Source: Sabethes cyaneus
Lineage: Eukaryota; Arthropoda; Insecta; Diptera; Culicidae
DNA: 64,000 bases
Assembly: GCF_943734655.1 (NCBI RefSeq)
Contig: NC_071355.1
Location: 206,266,939-206,330,938, forward strand
Reading direction: 5' to 3'
Positions 60,317 to 64,000 of the stretch are shown in pieces. A program made the position numbers and the translations under genes. Within the stretch, counting starts at the first letter, position 1. Every line of letters begins with the position of its first letter. Under the pieces are notes generated by a model. It ran no database searches. It was not told where the DNA came from and saw only the letters and a program-made list of their open reading frames with translations.

Positions 60317-61591
60317 TGACAATACTATCACTATACAAAGAGACTTACGTAGTCCTGCGTCACCTATATATGCGGTCGTGTCTTGTACACAGCCCCTCTG
60401 ATTTTTATATCTACATTTACTTCTTCCGGAGTTCTTTACGAGAATGGTAGCTGAAACCCTTCCTGATTCAGGTGAATCAAACAGAGGTGATGTAGCGTGT
60501 TTTCTTAAATAGTCTGATGTTTTATCAAGGAGACATGGTTGGTATTAAGTCAGATTGAACCAAGTGACAAAACCATGATTTCGAGAAAAACGTGTTCAAA
60601 CTTTACTGTTCTCTACGGTTCATAGCTAACAATCGTTCGAAATCATCTTATAACTTTAGATGTTTGAAACATTTAGGTGGTCTGGTTAGAGTAAAATATA
60701 GCTTAGAAAATTCTTGATTGTTTGCTATCATTAACACATTTTTTTTATTTTACGACTTGATCCGGTCTGATTTGACACCGACCACATTGAAACTTTGATG
60801 ATAAGAAAGCCAGAATTAATCCAAATGTGGTTTATGTGGAACGTATTGTTGTTGTTAAGTCGATTTACGAACAAGATCTGAAATATCTCAATATAAAGTT
60901 ACATAAATATTTAGCTTCTAACTTTAAGAATTTAGTAGAAGTAGCATTAGATATTTTCTTTAAGTGTTTCAAAAGTATTCTATTTTTTATGAGACTGGGC
61001 CGCAAAAAAGTCGTTGAGGTCTGAAATATCCAAGGATTTTGTATTGTATTGGTTCAATTTCGGGTAAATAACTAATCCAAAAGATTGTCCGGTTTACAAA
61101 AACGAAGAATGTTTTTATAGTTGCGGTCCAACGAGGGGTAGGCGAATTCAATAGCAAGCGTCTGCCCGGTATAATGCAATCAATATTTTCTGCAATCATA
61201 GTTCAGGCGGGACAGATTTTAAATTTTGTATTGGTTCTAGAAATGACTACTTTTTCAAAATGTTCTTCCTCGAGCAGCACGTTCTTTACAATTCGTAGAT
61301 TCTTACCCATTTATCTGAGCCCGGTTCGCTTCGTTTGTAGTTAACACGTGTTTTAATTAATAGAAGGTTGCCAATTTTTGACTAATTAATTTTAATATGC
61401 GCTATTGAATTGTAAATCCTAACACAGTTTGCAAGGATACCAAAGTATCGTGGCTAGCCACGTCGGGTCAACCTAGTTTCCAAATAACGTCACTGGCACG
61501 TAGCGGAATGATCCGGTTGTGGTACCAGAGAGATGCATATGAATGTTGCGTTCTTCATTCAGGGTTTCTCGTTTGCTTGTCGTGTCACAAC

Positions 61592-61999
61592 CAGAGTTGC
61601 CATTTTGAAATCTGTGTTTCTAGTTTAAAAATCTGTGAAAATCTGTAAAACTATCGAAAAAAATCTGTTACTAAAACTGTGTTACATAATTATACACCCA
61701 TGAAGAAAAATTAGCATTTTATTGTTTTTGAACAATATGGTTCATTCAATATCATCCATACGCTTCGTAAATTTTGTTTTTGATGGGCAGTAATTTCGGT
61801 TTTGTAACTTTACCTCCCGATTTTTTGTGCCATTTCGCTTCCAGTGATAAAATTGATAAACTTTTCTTCAACATGTAGCATATCTGTGAAAATCTGTGAT
61901 TTTCAAAAATATCTGTCATCTGTGATCACAGATTCTGTGCTTTAAAATGACGAAAAAATCTGTGATTTTACAGAAAAATCTGCGAAAATGGCAACTCTG
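61592..61999. mobile_element. hAT-type MITE, 408 bp
   Basis: Perfect 8-bp target duplication GTCACAAC (61,584-61,591 and 62,000-62,007). Termini CAGAGTTGCCATTTTGAAA and, complemented, CAGAGTTGCCATTTTCGCAG share 15 bases. The interior is rich in AAATCTGTG/CACAGATTT phrases. It sits in the Bel/Pao gag region just after the zinc knuckles; removing it restores the reading SASSSCDTTSKRET. Non-autonomous. Confidence 0.9.
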
Positions 62000-62545
62000 G
62001 TCACAACTCGAGCTCGCTGAGACAGTTAAATCCTTGTGGAGTAAAACATGGTGCTTGAAGGTACAGCCGTTTTTCCCGCAAACTCTAGGATTACAACCAC
62101 CTTTAAGTTGCTGTAAACGTTTTCGACAGATGTTAAATCCACGAACAGTCGCCCATCTTGCTTTGTATGATAACTCTTGAAATCGCGGACACCTTCCGAG
62201 ATTTTTGCACGCACCTTTACATGCTGGACACGGTTTATTTTCGTGGTTCACTACCGCTCCCGAAGAACTACATTGTGTTATTGATGCTGGCTGCCCTTTA
62301 TCCTGAGGAGCAATTTCTGTGTGGGTGTTTACGTATTTCTCCTTCCGAATTCCACGAGGCTTCTGCTTATTCCCTCGAATCTGCGGTTCGAAAACCACAT
62401 TTACATCTTCTGCTAATTTATATATCCTCCGACTGAATGCAGAAAGTTTTACCGTTGACCGATTCCGTTTATACCGCGCCCAATCTAATTTTATCTGGGG
62501 CGGTAACTTATTGATGAACTCCTTAAGCACGGTTGTGTCACACAT
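62000..62545 (-). pseudogene. gag: Bel/Pao gag, zinc-knuckle part
   Basis: VLKEFINKLPPQIKLDWARY, then knuckle-like CPACKGACKNLGRCPRFQEL and a second Cys/His cluster CNPRVCGKNGCTFKHHVLLH typical of Pao Gag. The frame is joined to the upstream gag by a shift near 62,560, and is interrupted downstream by the hAT MITE, after which it continues to SFRYVPVTLFGN near 61,482. Confidence 0.8.
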
Positions 62546-62555
62546 GTACTCTTGC

Positions 62556-63497
62556 TTATTGTTGCATGCTAATTACCTCTACAATGGCACAAAGATTTTG
62601 AACCTCAAGGGCGAAATCTACCAGCTTATCCATCGCATCTGGCTTGATACTAGGCATGGACACGATCTTCTCTTTTAGATGTTCTATTATCGTTTCCGGT
62701 TTACCAAAACGCAGCCTAAGCGCTTCAATCGCCCTATTCACAGTTTCAGGTCGCAATAGAAAACTACGAACCGCGTTATACGCATCTCCTTTGAGACAGT
62801 TCCTTAAACGGATCATATTTTTTGCTTCTGTGTAGCCACACATTTCCGTGGTAACCTCGTACGTCGACAAAAACATCGGTCCTTCCTCAGGACTCCCAGC
62901 AAATTTGGGTAAATCCCGCGTAATCACCTGGGGCGCTGCTAATTCTTCTCTGGATAAACGCTTGTTGCCTCGGAGGAAATGTTGACGCTCTACCTGGGAT
63001 CCCAGCACATGGGATCGATTGCCGCACTCACTGTTTGCCTTCGCCACAGATAGTCGCCTGCATGAATTAACACGTGACGTATTCCGATTACGAGTTGAAA
63101 TGTTGTCTTCACGTTCCGTTTCACGGACAGCTGTTTCCTCGTAAGAATCTTCGCTCCACGCTTCACCATCCTGCGAATCTTCATTCGAGCATTTGGTTTC
63201 ACTTCCGCAGTCTTCACGATCGTTTAACCAGACCTCCACCTTGTTTCTGGTGCTATGATGTCCATTGATAGACCCTCCACAGCTCTCCAGATCGGCAATC
63301 TCCTTCAGAATATCAAATTTATTTTTTACTAACTCTCGTTTGCGTTGCATTTCCTCCTGCATTAAAGTTTCTTCGGCTTCAATTTGTTTTAAATCCAGAT
63401 CCAAACGCACTTTAGCTGATTTGAGAGAAGTAGCTGACACAACAGATCCAGCCTTATGAAAAGTTCCCTTTGCAGCACCGTTTTTGCTATCAACCAC
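62556..63497 (-). pseudogene. gag: Bel/Pao gag, central part
   Basis: A coiled-coil-like start (LKQIEAEETLMQEEMQRKRE), an acidic linker, then LPKFAGSPEEGPMFLSTYEV, MIRLRNCLKGDAYNAVRSFL and IEALRLRFGKPETIIEHLKE, the DUF1759-type capsid region of Pao elements. It ends by frameshift at ISMQQ. The upstream join to the PHD part shifts near 63,490. Confidence 0.85.
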
Positions 63498-63835
63498 TTC
63501 CGCACTACATCATGTGCCGTACCGACTTCGCCGACATCCTTCCGAGTCGCACTCGCATTCGCCTTGTTTACACTTTTTCCCTTTGCAAATCGGGTAACTT
63601 TTTTGCGTTGCACAGTTTTCCTTCTCGATTTCGCTTTACTACTGGTTGCTCTCGCAACGCATTTTGAACAAGCCCAGCTTTGATGCGCGATATCTTCAGA
63701 AACGCCTACACACGAAAAATGGTGCCACACATCACAAGCGTCACATTGGACCATTCGTAGATTGTCCGGCTTGTCACAAATTCCGCAACTACTTTCAACC
63801 ACCGCCACAGTGGGGCGACTCCATACAAACGCTGG
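63389..63835 (-). pseudogene. PHD finger at the Bel/Pao Gag N-terminus
   Basis: C-x2-C (CGIC), C-x2-C (CDAC), H-x2-3-C (WHHFSC) and C-x2-C (CSKC) with the typical W before the last pair make a PHD zinc finger, followed by a Lys/Arg-rich stretch (SKAKSRRKTVQRKKVTR). PHD fingers usually read histone H3 tails, so it could tether the Gag particle or integration complex to chromatin (inference). The frame has no ATG between the preceding stop near 63,850 and the finger; the real start is lost, spliced or upstream. Confidence 0.8.
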
Positions 63836-63850
63836 CCAAGCAGAAAAATC

Positions 63851-64000
63851 TCTTTAAATCAAGGATAATATGTAGTTCTTAAGTAATTTCTGGGTGCTGA
63901 GCCCGATTTTCAGGTTTATTTTACATTAGAACGTATATATTTTGAGTTAGGGAAAATTTTCAACTATTTTCAAGCAAGGTTGGTGATCCGCGAGAAAACT
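63851..64000 (-). other. Bel/Pao 5' untranslated region (presumed)
   Basis: AT-rich DNA upstream of the PHD-gag frame on the minus strand. No LTR boundary or primer-binding site could be recognised before the window ends. Confidence 0.4.

Larger units (their letters stand above)
58741..60406 (+). mobile_element. Histone-bearing repeat, copy IV, with different interior
   Basis: The left block, from TTTTGACGTAGGACTACGTC to CTTCGTGATTGGTTGG at 59,013, matches copies I-III. The right block, ACTATCACTATACAAAGAGA to CAGCCCCTCTGATTTTT, ends at about 60,406. Between them are a four-unit minisatellite, unrelated AT-rich DNA and a perfect hairpin; no histone sequence is present. Same ends with exchanged cargo implies the ends define the mobile unit. 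Confidence 0.6.
58390..61473. mobile_element. 3.1-kb composite insertion in Bel/Pao
   Basis: TAGTTTCC occurs at 58,382-58,389 and 61,474-61,481, exactly where the protease reading stops and where a gag/protease reading (SFRYVPVTLFGN) resumes, so this may be an 8-bp target duplication. No terminal inverted repeats are evident. The insert includes a copy of the histone-bearing repeat (58,741-60,406). Alternatively, two different Bel copies abut here. Confidence 0.4.

Noticed and set aside
58390..61473. Firm call of an 8-bp-TSD DNA transposon in Bel/Pao protease
   Set aside because: TAGTTTCC is found at both junctions but no terminal inverted repeats are visible; kept only as a low-confidence composite.

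Overview
The window looks like heterochromatin-like, transposon-packed DNA from a culicine mosquito (Aedes-type). That is an inference from the AT-rich, intron-free, repeat-on-repeat texture, a Bel/Pao element with a PHD finger, an mdg1/412-like Ty3/gypsy element and dense dinucleotide and tetranucleotide arrays. I see no intact host gene. All well-supported coding sequence belongs to retrotransposons or is histone-derived debris carried inside repeats.

Layout. 1-2,650: AT-rich, nothing recognised. 2,651-11,683: a complex copy of a repeat family here called the histone-bearing repeat, holding pieces of histone H2A and H2B genes. It is split by a 5.08 kb element ending in GGGGCCATCC (3,806-8,886), which carries a 1.7 kb Transib-like element (6,370-8,077). 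11,765-13,130: tandem duplication. 13,411-16,784 and 32,662-36,042: two nearly identical 3.4 kb copies of the histone-bearing repeat in opposite orientation. Each has two H2A stretches with histone-type 3' stem-loops, an H2B C-terminus, an H2A/H2B chimera and a 120-codon ORF that may be a very divergent H2A. 16,785-32,661: nested repeats. One family starts with a short palindrome and a (TG)n tract; another starts AGCTGACCCGAC, contains about 145-bp tandem units and ends in (GACA)n. A small hAT MITE also lies here.

37,346-46,042: a young Ty3/gypsy retrotransposon (344-bp LTRs, 3 differences seen). It has two small accessory ORFs, a damaged gag, a U UUU UUA frameshift site and one long open pol; a LINE-like insertion splits the second small ORF. 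46,405-51,620: a reversed AGCTGACCCGAC element whose tail has grown to about 596 perfect CTGT units. 51,834-64,000: a decayed Bel/Pao element on the minus strand (PHD-gag, protease, RT, RNase H, integrase, 3' LTR), broken by frameshifts and by at least three insertions. These include a shorter copy of the histone-bearing repeat and an 8-bp-TSD hAT MITE.

The most unusual content is the histone H2A/H2B capture by a multicopy repeat. Next come the Transib element with a perfect RSS-type heptamer and an empty-site paralogue, the 2.4 kb tetranucleotide array, the retroelement's N-myristoylation-type small ORF, and a 90-bp-stem hairpin at 60,117-60,316. All homology calls come from reading; none was checked by search.
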